From JALEFZ01 sp039817415 (GTDB lineage: Bacteria > Bacteroidota > Bacteroidia > J057): a DNA stretch of 64,000 nucleotides. The notes under the pieces were generated by a model. That model did no database searches. It was not told the origin of the DNA and saw nothing but the letters and a program-made list of their open reading frames with translations. The position numbers and the translations under genes are program-made. The stretch covers positions 62,001-126,000 of the forward strand of contig JBCBVV010000013.1 in NCBI GenBank assembly GCA_039817415.1. The letters run 5' to 3'. Shown piece after piece: positions 27,214 to 34,721 of this stretch (position 1 is the stretch's first letter; every line of letters begins with the position of its first letter).

Positions 27214-28467
27214 TCAGCTTTTCTCGAACTCGATTCCGGCTTCTTTTAGTCGTTTTTTCTCTCTTTCCTGTATATCATTCTGTCTTTTTACAATAATCTT
27301 TTCCTTTCGTTTAAGGTACTTTATGGCATATTTATCCATATTCTTACGAGCCTCTATTTCTTCGATTTCCCTTACCATTTCGTCATTGTCAATGGATTTG
27401 GCAATCGTTTTGAGTTGAGCCAACCTAGCTCGTACAATTTTTTCCTGGTTGGCCGCATATAACTCTTTGTCTCTGGTTGACAAGACACTAAGTACCTCCA
27501 CATTTTTCTTCCAATCATAGACGCCATAGTTTAATACAAGGGCATCATATGAACCGTCAGGCCCCATATCATAAATGTCTTTTAGCTCTTTTTGTTGAAT
27601 CTTTGGTGTCCCCATGTGATCGTACACAATGGCTAGTTTCTTACCAAAGTTCAAAAACCCTTTACTCTTGATGTAACTATAGTTTAAAGTAAAAGGAGAA
27701 TACTCAGAGTACTTGAATAAGGCTCTGAACTTGGGAACCAATCTGTCGAAGTAAAATACATTGGCTCCAAAAATTACCTTGTGAGGATCATTTGGGTCAA
27801 ATGACATCACATCGATGAACTTGATATTAGAAGTATGGTCCATCCCATTCCATCCCATAAGGACGTAGTATTCTTGCTTCCTCTTTTTTACCTTTTGACC
27901 TGCCTTTAAGCCTTTTGGATCAAAATACTTCAAGGTTTGTTTTTGAATACCTTTCCCATATTTAGGGGGATAATATAGACCTCCAAGCCAGCTGTTATTA
28001 TCTAGTACTATATTCTCGACCCCTCTGGGGATTTCCTGCATTTCGATCAGAGGGATAACAATCATTTCAGTTTGATTGTCTGCATGGGTATACTTTCGCT
28101 GCACCAGCCCAAAATAATAGTGTCTTGTTTCTCCATAATAGGAGTTGGGATCCTTCCTGTTTTCTATTTGCCAGGTAAAAATTCTAAAAGTCTTATCCTC
28201 AGCTTCGAGTATGGATATGGTTTTAAGGGAATCAAACTTGTATCTGTAGCTGTCTTCACGCTGCAGTGCTTCGAGTAAAACTTTGGTAAACCTCTTATTC
28301 TGAGTCTTTTTGTGATTTAGGTCCTTATGGTTGAGTATTTCATTTGCGAGTTCGTATAATTCTAGCTCTACTTCTGCCATGGGTTTTTGTGCCCAAAGGC
28401 AAGTGGAAGAGATACTCATTACCAAAAGGACGAAAAATAGTCTTCTCATAAGTGGATTCTTTATCAT
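27214..28467 (-). CDS. Secreted protein of unknown function
   Basis: A 417-residue protein with a signal peptide (LFFVLLVMSISSTCLWAQ), then a mixed alpha/beta body with many aromatic residues (FRIFTWQIENRKDPNSYYGE, YYVLMGWNGMDHTSNIKFIDV, VIFGANVFYFD, LAIVYDHMG) and a highly charged helical C-terminal 80 residues (EEIEARKNMDKYAIKYLKRK), probably coiled. I do not recognise a named domain; similar 'signal + charged helical tail' proteins are common in Bacteroidota. The ATG at 28449 is an equally good start. It ends with an AT-rich imperfect stem-loop near 27177-27201. Confidence 0.82.
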   Translation of the reverse strand: MIKNPLMRRLFFVLLVMSISSTCLWAQKPMAEVELELYELANEILNHKDLNHKKTQNKRFTKVLLEALQREDSYRYKFDSLKTISILEAEDKTFRIFTWQIENRKDPNSYYGETRHYYFGLVQRKYTHADNQTEMIVIPLIEMQEIPRGVENIVLDNNSWLGGLYYPPKYGKGIQKQTLKYFDPKGLKAGQKVKKRKQEYYVLMGWNGMDHTSNIKFIDVMSFDPNDPHKVIFGANVFYFDRLVPKFRALFKYSEYSPFTLNYSYIKSKGFLNFGKKLAIVYDHMGTPKIQQKELKDIYDMGPDGSYDALVLNYGVYDWKKNVEVLSVLSTRDKELYAANQEKIVRARLAQLKTIAKSIDNDEMVREIEEIEARKNMDKYAIKYLKRKEKIIVKRQNDIQEREKKRLKEAGIEFEKS

Positions 28468-28557
28468 AAATTTCCCAACTGGCTGATATACCTAAAAATA
28501 CGGAAGAAAAATAAGGACAGTCATGAGAAAAAGTGACTTTTTAAGTATTTGATCGAT

Positions 28558-29376
28558 ATGTCTCGTTTGATTTTGAGCAGGAAAGGCTTCGATAGCAGTT
28601 CTGGAGGTTGTGCTTCTCCCCTGATTGGGGATGAATTGTTGTCTTTGCCCATTCCACAAGCAAAAACTGGAATTTCCTATTCAAATTTGATGTGGAAAGG
28701 AAAAAGCTATTCCAAATGGATGAAGGGACTAACGTCTAAAGAATTGGGAGACTGTCATCTTGATCCCGATTTGATGAATGAGCAAATACCTGCTAGAGAC
28801 AACTGGAAAGCAGCTTTTGGCCAGCATGGATCTTCTTTGACTCATCTTCAATCAGAAGGGGTTGGAGTAGGGGACATCTTCCTTTTTTTTGGTTGGTTCA
28901 AGGAAGCAAGGCTTGAGAATGACCAATGGGTATTTGTCAAAGGTGCCCCCAACCTTCATATTATTTTTGGATACCTAGAGATAGGTGAAATCATTGACCT
29001 GAGTGTACAGGCAGCTCCAACATTTTTATCTCATCATCCTCATGTAAAAGCAAAGGATTCATTCAAAAGGGGAGGGAACCAAATATTTGTAGCAGCTGAT
29101 CGCCTGAGCATCAACAAGGAACTTCCTGCTTGGGGGACTTTTACATTCAAAGAAACACTATGCCTGACGGGAATTGAGGGAAAAAGGAGCAAATGGATTC
29201 TACCCGCCTGTTTTTTTGATAAAAGAGGAAATTGTAAGCTTAGTTATCATCGAAAATTTAAGGGAGAAAAACTTGTGGGAAGGGATCAATATCTCCTTCA
29301 ATCTGTCCCTCGAGGACAGGAATTTGTAACCGAAGTTGATGAGGAGATGGAAACATGGCTGAGATCTATATTCTAA
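28558..29376 (+). CDS. Nmad3-like putative nucleotide-modification protein
   Basis: A 272-residue cytoplasmic protein without signal or membrane segments. The N-terminus LILSRKGFDSSSGG followed by SPLIGDELLSLPIPQ matches the start of the Nmad3 (nucleotide modification associated domain 3) family, described by comparative genomics as linked to modified-DNA systems, mostly in phages and defence contexts. Later segments (LHIIFGYLEIGEIIDL, FKRGGNQIFVAADRLSI, RGNCKLSYHRKF) also look family-like from memory. There are no phage or modification genes nearby, so here it is an isolated chromosomal gene. I chose the ATG at 28558 over the upstream TTG at 28549. Confidence 0.65.
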   Translation: MSRLILSRKGFDSSSGGCASPLIGDELLSLPIPQAKTGISYSNLMWKGKSYSKWMKGLTSKELGDCHLDPDLMNEQIPARDNWKAAFGQHGSSLTHLQSEGVGVGDIFLFFGWFKEARLENDQWVFVKGAPNLHIIFGYLEIGEIIDLSVQAAPTFLSHHPHVKAKDSFKRGGNQIFVAADRLSINKELPAWGTFTFKETLCLTGIEGKRSKWILPACFFDKRGNCKLSYHRKFKGEKLVGRDQYLLQSVPRGQEFVTEVDEEMETWLRSIF

Positions 29377-29408
29377 ATTTTGCGATTATTTATTAATAAG
29401 ATAAAAAC

Positions 29409-29419
29409 TAACGGTGTTA
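29409..29419. repeat. TAACGGTGTTA element, copy 3
   Basis: Exact 11-mer, extended here to the palindrome CTAAC-GGT-GTTAG (29408-29420), in the gap before ychF, about 100 bp from its ATG and 30 bp after the preceding stop. Confidence 0.5.
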
Positions 29420-29460
29420 GTTGATCGGCAAATCAAATTTTTTGAAGTACAATGCTTCAC

Positions 29461-29491
29461 TTGCAAAGCGATGTTAATCAGGCTAAGTTTG
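29461..29491 (+). promoter_or_regulatory. Promoter of the ychF operon
   Basis: TTG (29461-29463), 20 nt, then TAAGTTTG (29484-29491), an exact match to TAnnTTTG. It predicts a leader of about 23 nt before the ATG at 29520. Confidence 0.6.
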
Positions 29492-29519
29492 CAGAATCAT
29501 AAATTGAAGAGTTAGAATT

Positions 29520-30623
29520 ATGGGCTTTAAGTGTGGCATTGTTGGCCTTCCGAATGTTGGGAAATCCACCTTGTTTAATTCGCTATCCAATGCAAAGGCA
29601 GAGTCTGCCAATTATCCTTTCTGTACCATCGATCCGAATACCGCTATGGTTTCCGTTCCTGATCCCAGGATGGATAAGATTACAGAATTGATCAACCCAA
29701 AATCTATTGTTCCTGCGGTTGTTCAGATCGTTGACATTGCAGGCTTAGTGAAGGGAGCAAGCAAAGGAGAGGGGCTTGGAAATAAATTCCTAGGGAATAT
29801 CAGAGAGTGTGAAGCCATCCTACATGTATTAAGATGCTTTGATAATGACAATATCATTCACGTTGAAAACAGCGTGGATCCTCTAAGAGATAAGGACATT
29901 ATCGATACAGAACTTCAGTTGAAGGACCTTGAAACGCTAGAGAAAAAACTGGATCGCTCCAAGAAGATGACCAAGGGCGGAAACAAGGAGGCGATGAAAG
30001 AGGTAGCGATTGTAGAAAAATACATTGCTCACGTAGAGGAGGGAAAAAATCTTAGGACACTCGAACTTCCCATGGAGGAAAAGGAGGTCATGAGGGAACT
30101 TGGGCTATTGACGGAGAAAAAAGTGATGTACGTCTGCAATATCGATGAGGATAGTCTTCCTGATGGAGCAGATAATCCTTACGTACAAAAGGTTCGTGAA
30201 GCCGTCAAGGATGAAGATGCTGGGGTCATTGTTATTTCAGCTGCTTTTGAGGAGCAATTGAATGAATTTGAAGAAATAGAAGAGAAGCAGGAATTTCTCG
30301 ACTCAGTGGGCTTGGAAGAGCCGGGTTTGAATCTCTTGATCAGATCTGCCTATAACCTATTGGGGTTACAAACTTACTTTACCGCAGGAGAAAAGGAGGT
30401 ACGTGCGTGGACCATCCATGAAGGAACCAAAGCACCTCAGGCAGCTGGCGTCATTCACACCGATTTTGAAAGAGGATTTATTCGTGCAGAGGTTATGAAA
30501 TATGATGACCTGATGGAATTGAAATCGGAGAATGCTGTAAAAGATGCAGGAAAACTCAGCGTAGAAGGTAAAGAATATGTGGTGCAAGATGGAGATATCA
30601 TGCACTTCCGTTTCAATGTATAA
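29520..30623 (+). CDS. ychF: Redox-regulated ATPase/GTPase YchF (Obg-like)
   Basis: A 367-residue P-loop protein: G1 GLPNVGKST (Lys15), G3 DIAGLVKGASKGEGLG, the long coiled segment DLETLEKKLDRSKKM, G4 replaced by the YchF-type NIDEDS, and a C-terminal TGS domain ending in KEYVVQDGDIMHFRFNV. YchF prefers ATP, binds ribosomes and affects oxidative-stress responses in bacteria. It has its own promoter and is followed 11 bp later by the thioesterase gene, so it leads a three-gene operon. Confidence 0.97.
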   Translation: MGFKCGIVGLPNVGKSTLFNSLSNAKAESANYPFCTIDPNTAMVSVPDPRMDKITELINPKSIVPAVVQIVDIAGLVKGASKGEGLGNKFLGNIRECEAILHVLRCFDNDNIIHVENSVDPLRDKDIIDTELQLKDLETLEKKLDRSKKMTKGGNKEAMKEVAIVEKYIAHVEEGKNLRTLELPMEEKEVMRELGLLTEKKVMYVCNIDEDSLPDGADNPYVQKVREAVKDEDAGVIVISAAFEEQLNEFEEIEEKQEFLDSVGLEEPGLNLLIRSAYNLLGLQTYFTAGEKEVRAWTIHEGTKAPQAAGVIHTDFERGFIRAEVMKYDDLMELKSENAVKDAGKLSVEGKEYVVQDGDIMHFRFNV

Positions 30624-30634
30624 GAAACATCTGC

Positions 30635-31069
30635 ATGGTAGTTCACGAAGCGCAGTTGCGTGTCAGATATGGAGAAACAGACCAAATGGGCTATGCCTAT
30701 TATGGCAAATACGCTGAGTTTTTTGAAGTGGGTCGAGTTGAGTTGGTCCGTAAACTTGGTATTCCCTACAAGGAAGTAGAAGCCAGGGGCATCATGATGC
30801 CAGTATCTGAGCTACAGGTAAACTACAAACGCCCGGCTCTGTATGATGACTTGCTGACGATAAGGACCATGGTAAAGGAAAGGCCCCGTAGTTATTTTCT
30901 TTTTGAATATGAGGTATTCAACGAAAAGAGGGAACTTCTGGCTACCGGTTTGGTAAAGTTGGCCTTCGTTGATATGGAAAGAATGCGACCCGTGAGGGCG
31001 CCACAATTTGTGCTGGAAGCCTTTGACCAGTATCTTTCGAAAGGAGATACGTATGAAAAACTATTTTAA
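30635..31069 (+). CDS. Acyl-CoA thioesterase (YbgC/4-hydroxybenzoyl-CoA thioesterase family)
   Basis: A 144-residue single hotdog domain. VRYGETDQMGYAYYGKYAEFFE carries the catalytic Asp of this family, and VNYKRPALYDDLLTIRT is the second conserved strand pair. It hydrolyses acyl-CoA or acyl-ACP thioesters in the cytoplasm. It is translated from ATG 30635, 11 bp after ychF, and its 3' end overlaps the next gene by 17 bp. Confidence 0.93.
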   Translation: MVVHEAQLRVRYGETDQMGYAYYGKYAEFFEVGRVELVRKLGIPYKEVEARGIMMPVSELQVNYKRPALYDDLLTIRTMVKERPRSYFLFEYEVFNEKRELLATGLVKLAFVDMERMRPVRAPQFVLEAFDQYLSKGDTYEKLF

Positions 31070-32048
31070 GGTCATTTTACCCGAGAAGTTCAATCGTTTT
31101 CTACAACGGTTGTTTGTCTATCTGCGAAAGATTCAACTTCCGGGATTTGAAGGGATGGGTCTATATGATGTCCTTAAGTTTTTCGTGGTTGGGCTATTGG
31201 ACAGCAAATTTACGCTGATAGCCTCGGCCATGTCCTATCAGTTTTTTTTCAGCCTTTTTCCTACTCTCTTGCTTGTCTTTTTAATTCTTCCCCATATTCC
31301 AATAGAGGGAATTGAAGAAACCACCCTAGACTTTATCATGCAGTTTTTGCCGGGATCAGGGGATTCTGGTTTGGGGCAGGATGAGTTGACCGAAATGGTA
31401 GAAGACATCGTAAGCCATTACTTTGAGGGTAGGGGATCATTTACTTTGATCATTGTGAGTATTTTCCTTGCTCTTTGGGGAGCGACAAGGGGGATTATTG
31501 CCATGATGAAGGCATTTACCAAGAATGAGGAAGTCTTCAAAAAGAGAAATATCTTTCAGTTGTATGGTATGGCATTTTTCATCTTCCTTGTTTTGGGGAT
31601 GTTGGGCTTGTTAGCAGTGGTAGGCATTTGGTTAGGCACCCACGGCCTTGGTTATTTGATGGCAGAGGGTGTCATGAGCCCATTTTGGTACGATATCTTA
31701 AGCCAAGTTATCAGTTTCATCTTTTTGGGGGCTACGATATTCTTCGGAATTTCAACTCTATACTACTTGGCACCTGCAACGCACGAAAGATGGAAGTTCT
31801 TCTCGCCAGGTTCTATTGGAGCAGGAGCTCTCATGATGGTCGCTATTATTGGTCTGAGGTACTTCTTTGCCAACTTCGCCAACTTTGATCGCCTTTATGG
31901 TTCACTTGGTGCTATCATATTATTGATGGTTTGGTTTTATTACATTTCAATCATGCTTTTGATTGGGTTTGAATTAAATGCAGCCATTGACATAGCAGCT
32001 TATCATGGTGAGAAGAGTGAGGAGGATGAAGCATTCCCGATAACTTGA
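31053..32048 (+). CDS. YihY/BrkB-family inner membrane protein
   Basis: A 331-residue protein with about six membrane spans and the BrkB-type segments LIASAMSYQFFFSLFPTLLL, GATRGIIAMMKAF and LIGFELNAAID near the end. The function of this family is unresolved (an earlier RNase BN assignment was withdrawn). The start ATG 31053 is preceded by AAAGGAG, unusual in this genome and well placed, and lies inside the end of the thioesterase gene, so translation may be coupled. The upstream frame from 31008 is ignored. Confidence 0.93.
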   Translation: MKNYFKVILPEKFNRFLQRLFVYLRKIQLPGFEGMGLYDVLKFFVVGLLDSKFTLIASAMSYQFFFSLFPTLLLVFLILPHIPIEGIEETTLDFIMQFLPGSGDSGLGQDELTEMVEDIVSHYFEGRGSFTLIIVSIFLALWGATRGIIAMMKAFTKNEEVFKKRNIFQLYGMAFFIFLVLGMLGLLAVVGIWLGTHGLGYLMAEGVMSPFWYDILSQVISFIFLGATIFFGISTLYYLAPATHERWKFFSPGSIGAGALMMVAIIGLRYFFANFANFDRLYGSLGAIILLMVWFYYISIMLLIGFELNAAIDIAAYHGEKSEEDEAFPIT

Positions 32049-32072
32049 ATCCATTCCTAAAAAAGAACAAAT

Positions 32073-32114
32073 AAAAAAAATACCGCTCTACGAAATGTAA
32101 AGCGGTATTTTTTA
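32073..32114. terminator. Bidirectional terminator between the ychF operon and cysH
   Basis: AAAAAATACCGCT pairs with AGCGGTATTTTTT around loop CTACGAAATGTAA. A/T tracts flank both sides, and the stop codon of the convergent cysH (32112-32114) lies in its tail. Confidence 0.88.
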
Positions 32115-32780
32115 TGCGTTTTTAGGGATAATGTGTAATCCACATTCAGTCTTTTGTTTTCCTGCCCATCTGCCAGATCGACCTAATCCTTTAGCCGTAC
32201 AATGCGTACAGCCCACAGAACCATAACCCTTGCTTTCAAGGGGATGCTGCGGAAGTTCATAGATGATCTGATGAGCCTGAGCTTCTTCAGCACTCATATC
32301 AATAAGTGGATAGAAGCGTAACATGTCTCTATCTTGCTTAAACAAAGGGGCATTTGTTCTGAAGGAATTGGAATTACCCAACATGCCTGAAATCCAGACA
32401 TCGAAATCCTTCTTTAACTCACCCATTGGTTCGACTTTGTTGAAATGACAACAAAGATCCGGATGATGCGCCCATGTATAGTCAAGCTTGGTAAAAATAT
32501 GTTCGTTTTGTTTTGGCTTCACTTCAATAATATTGAGGTTCAGCCTTCTTCTCAAGGTCTCTTTGTAGGCAAGGGTTTCCTTGAACAGGTAGCCCGTATC
32601 AATCATATAGATTGGATGCCCTGGTTTGACCTTTTGAAGGAGGTGTAATAAGATGGCTGACGTCGTCCCGAACGAAGACGTTATCAGCACCCTGTCGAAT
32701 TCACGGAAGATAGCCTCCAATCTCTGTACGTGATCATATGGTGAGTATGCCTCACACAGGGTTTTGATGTTTTTTGACAT
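32112..32780 (-). CDS. cysH: Assimilatory adenylylsulfate (APS/PAPS) reductase
   Basis: A 222-residue cytoplasmic enzyme reducing APS or PAPS to sulfite. The P-loop region is SSFGTTSAILLH; paired Cys110-Cys111 (PDLCCHF) and Cys191/Cys194 (GCTHC) bind a [4Fe-4S] cluster, and Cys213 in the C-terminal TECGLH is the catalytic thiol. The presence of the cluster cysteines indicates the APS-type enzyme. Start 32780 was chosen because the frame from 32843 runs through the structured leader. Downstream of a MoeB-rhodanese gene in the same direction; other sulfate genes are not in the window. Confidence 0.95.
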   Translation of the reverse strand: MSKNIKTLCEAYSPYDHVQRLEAIFREFDRVLITSSFGTTSAILLHLLQKVKPGHPIYMIDTGYLFKETLAYKETLRRRLNLNIIEVKPKQNEHIFTKLDYTWAHHPDLCCHFNKVEPMGELKKDFDVWISGMLGNSNSFRTNAPLFKQDRDMLRFYPLIDMSAEEAQAHQIIYELPQHPLESKGYGSVGCTHCTAKGLGRSGRWAGKQKTECGLHIIPKNA

Positions 32781-32785
32781 AAAAA

Positions 32786-32843
32786 TTGACGTTTCAAAGG
32801 CACAGGTAATCAAATTGAGTAAACTCAACCTGTATGACGTCAA
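32786..32843 (-). promoter_or_regulatory. Nested stem-loop leader before cysH
   Basis: Three nested inverted pairs occupy almost the whole 80-bp gap: TTGACGT (32786-32792)/ACGTCAA (32837-32843), ACAGGT (32802-32807)/ACCTGT (32828-32833) and TTGAGT (32815-32820)/ACTCAA (32823-32828). The last two share base 32828, so they may be alternatives. The element ends 5 nt before the ATG, and TGACGTCA (32835-32842) is an 8-bp palindrome. A further hairpin TACTGA-GTGA-TCAGTA (32851-32866) overlaps the stop of the upstream gene. It could be a translational or attenuation control of sulfate reduction; no known riboswitch class was recognised. Confidence 0.45.
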
Positions 32844-32860
32844 AGAGCGATACTGAGTGA

Positions 32861-34039
32861 TCAGTAGGTTGGAAGGCTCGGGTCTATCTCCTCAATGTAG
32901 GCTAGTATCCCACCTTTCAGGTTGTAAAGGTTGGTAAAACCATACTTAATTTCAAGTTTTTGAATTACCTTCCTACTTCTGCTGCCACTCTTACAATGCA
33001 CAATTACGGCTTTATCTCTAGAAATGTTTTTCACAAGGCTATCAATTTTGGAATCTTCCATCCATTCTCCCTCTATATTCACCATCTCATATTCTCCCTT
33101 TTTCCTGACATCAATTAGCTGAAAATCAACCGATTCTTCCTTCCATTTCATCATGTCTTTGACCTCAATTTCCTTGACCTCTGTTTTTTTGCTGCTTGTT
33201 GGTTGAGGGCCTGCGCAAAACTGAACATAATCAATCAATTTTTTTTGGGTTGGCTGTTTTCCGCTGATGGGATTGTTGGCCAATGGGCTAAATGAAATTT
33301 TTCGAGATATCATTTGAAGTCCATCCCAAATCAACACTTTGCCTACAAGTGGTTGTCCCATCCCTGTTATGACTTTGAGGACTTCTAAAGCCTGAAGTGA
33401 TCCCATAACTCCTGCAACTACCCCCAACACACCCCCTTCAGCACAGGAGGGAACCAGCTCTGGAGGGGGAGGGCTCGGGTAGAGGTCTCTATAATTTGGA
33501 CTTCTTTCGCCATTTGAGAGCGGAAGATTGAATACTGAAACCTGCCCTTCAAAGCGGTAAATAGAAGCGTAAACCAAGGGCTTGTCTAAAAAGTAACAGG
33601 CGTCATTGGATAGGTATCTGGTTGGGAAATTATCAGCTCCATCAGCTACTAAGTCGTACTCTTTGATAATGTCCAGTGCATTTTCACTATTGATTCTCTC
33701 CTGATGAAGAATAACCTTGACGTGTGGATTTAGAGAAGCAACTCGTTTTTCCGCCTGTTCTGCCTTTGATTGTCCAATGAGCTCTTCTCCATAAAGCACC
33801 TGTCGTTGTAGGTTTGAACGATCAACCACATCATCATCTACAATTCCGATGGTTCCTACCCCTGCTGCTGCTAGGTACATGATCAAGGGTGAACCAAGAC
33901 CTCCTGCTCCAATGACCAAGACTTTCGCCTGTTTCAGCTTCTCTTGGCCTTCTAAACCCAGCTCTGGTAGGATGATTTGTCTACTATATCTTTCCTTCTC
34001 TTCTTTGGTTAATTCCTCCATGTGTAACTGCTGGTTCAT
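32861..34039 (-). CDS. MoeB/ThiF-family adenylyltransferase with C-terminal rhodanese domain
   Basis: A 392-residue E1-like enzyme: RYSRQIILPELGLEGQ, nucleotide-binding GAGGLGSPLIMYLAAAGVG, DDDVVDRSNLQRQ, the catalytic-Cys region VPSCAEGGVLGVVAG, then a rhodanese domain (about 290-392) with active Cys in VIVHCKSGSRSRK. Such fusions adenylate the C-terminus of ubiquitin-like sulfur carriers (ThiS, MoaD or CysO types) and hand on persulfide sulfur. No carrier or thi/moa genes are adjacent; the neighbour cysH suggests a sulfur-assimilation role (inference). A GTG at 34060 and an ATG at 34021 are alternative starts. Confidence 0.92.
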   Translation of the reverse strand: MNQQLHMEELTKEEKERYSRQIILPELGLEGQEKLKQAKVLVIGAGGLGSPLIMYLAAAGVGTIGIVDDDVVDRSNLQRQVLYGEELIGQSKAEQAEKRVASLNPHVKVILHQERINSENALDIIKEYDLVADGADNFPTRYLSNDACYFLDKPLVYASIYRFEGQVSVFNLPLSNGERSPNYRDLYPSPPPPELVPSCAEGGVLGVVAGVMGSLQALEVLKVITGMGQPLVGKVLIWDGLQMISRKISFSPLANNPISGKQPTQKKLIDYVQFCAGPQPTSSKKTEVKEIEVKDMMKWKEESVDFQLIDVRKKGEYEMVNIEGEWMEDSKIDSLVKNISRDKAVIVHCKSGSRSRKVIQKLEIKYGFTNLYNLKGGILAYIEEIDPSLPTY

Positions 34040-34248
34040 TCCGTATAAATTCGTGCTCACACTTGTTTACGAGACTTCACTCTATTTTAAGGGTGAATTG
34101 GGACCCTCAGGGACATAATTTAGTATAGATATTAGAGGGAAGCCCGAAAAGTTCTGACAAATAGCCTTCTTCCAATACAGAAAAAAGACCTATCTGTTAC
34201 TTTGCCTGGCCTTTCCTTCTAAATTTAACACAACATCAATTCTATACT

Positions 34249-34656
34249 ATGAGACTCTCCATTTGTATTCTCTTTTCTTTTTTGGTTTTATCCTTTGTGT
34301 CCACGAGTCCCGTGAATGCAGCTGCACGAAATCCTTCAAAAGAGGAAATTAAAGAAGAACAATCAGCAGCTCCTCAAAGCGAGGCTAATTTTGGTAAAAA
34401 AAGACATTTCAAAAAGTTTTTGGTCTATGGAGGGGTAGGGGTTGGCGTTATGCTCCTTGGTAGTCTTTTACTCTCTACCGGTGCAGTAGGAGTTATTATC
34501 TTGGTAGGCGGAACATTGATGTTCTTCTATGGCATTTGGCATCTTACGCGTTGGATTATGAAGGGAGGACTAGACAAAAAGAAGAAAAAGAAGAAGAAAA
34601 AAGGAAATGGACCCAAGCTAAATTGGCCACCTAAGATGCCTCAGAAAACGAGATAA
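34249..34656 (+). CDS. Small exported/membrane protein with lysine-rich tail
   Basis: A 135-residue protein with a signal peptide (LFSFLVLSFVSTSPVNAAA), a short polar region, two adjacent hydrophobic segments (VYGGVGVGVMLLGSLLLSTGAVGVIILVGGTLMFFYGIW, about 65-105) and a tail with nine consecutive lysines then GNGPKLNWPP. The family is unrecognised. It is a single gene with a bidirectional terminator after it. Confidence 0.78.
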   Translation: MRLSICILFSFLVLSFVSTSPVNAAARNPSKEEIKEEQSAAPQSEANFGKKRHFKKFLVYGGVGVGVMLLGSLLLSTGAVGVIILVGGTLMFFYGIWHLTRWIMKGGLDKKKKKKKKKGNGPKLNWPPKMPQKTR

Positions 34657-34669
34657 AAGAAATCAGATA

Positions 34670-34705
34670 AAAAAAGCCAGTTGAGTGAATCAACTGGCTT
34701 TTTCT
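34670..34705. terminator. Bidirectional terminator
   Basis: Perfect 10-bp stem AGCCAGTTGA (34675-34684) / TCAACTGGCT (34690-34699) flanked by A-run and T-run, serving the 34249 gene and the convergent OmpA-type gene. Confidence 0.9.
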
Positions 34706-34721
34706 ATTTTTTTGAAGAAAA

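Noticed and set aside
32786..32843. SAM-II riboswitch before cysH
   Set aside because: The inverted pairs are real but I could not find the conserved SAM-II core; left as an unassigned element.
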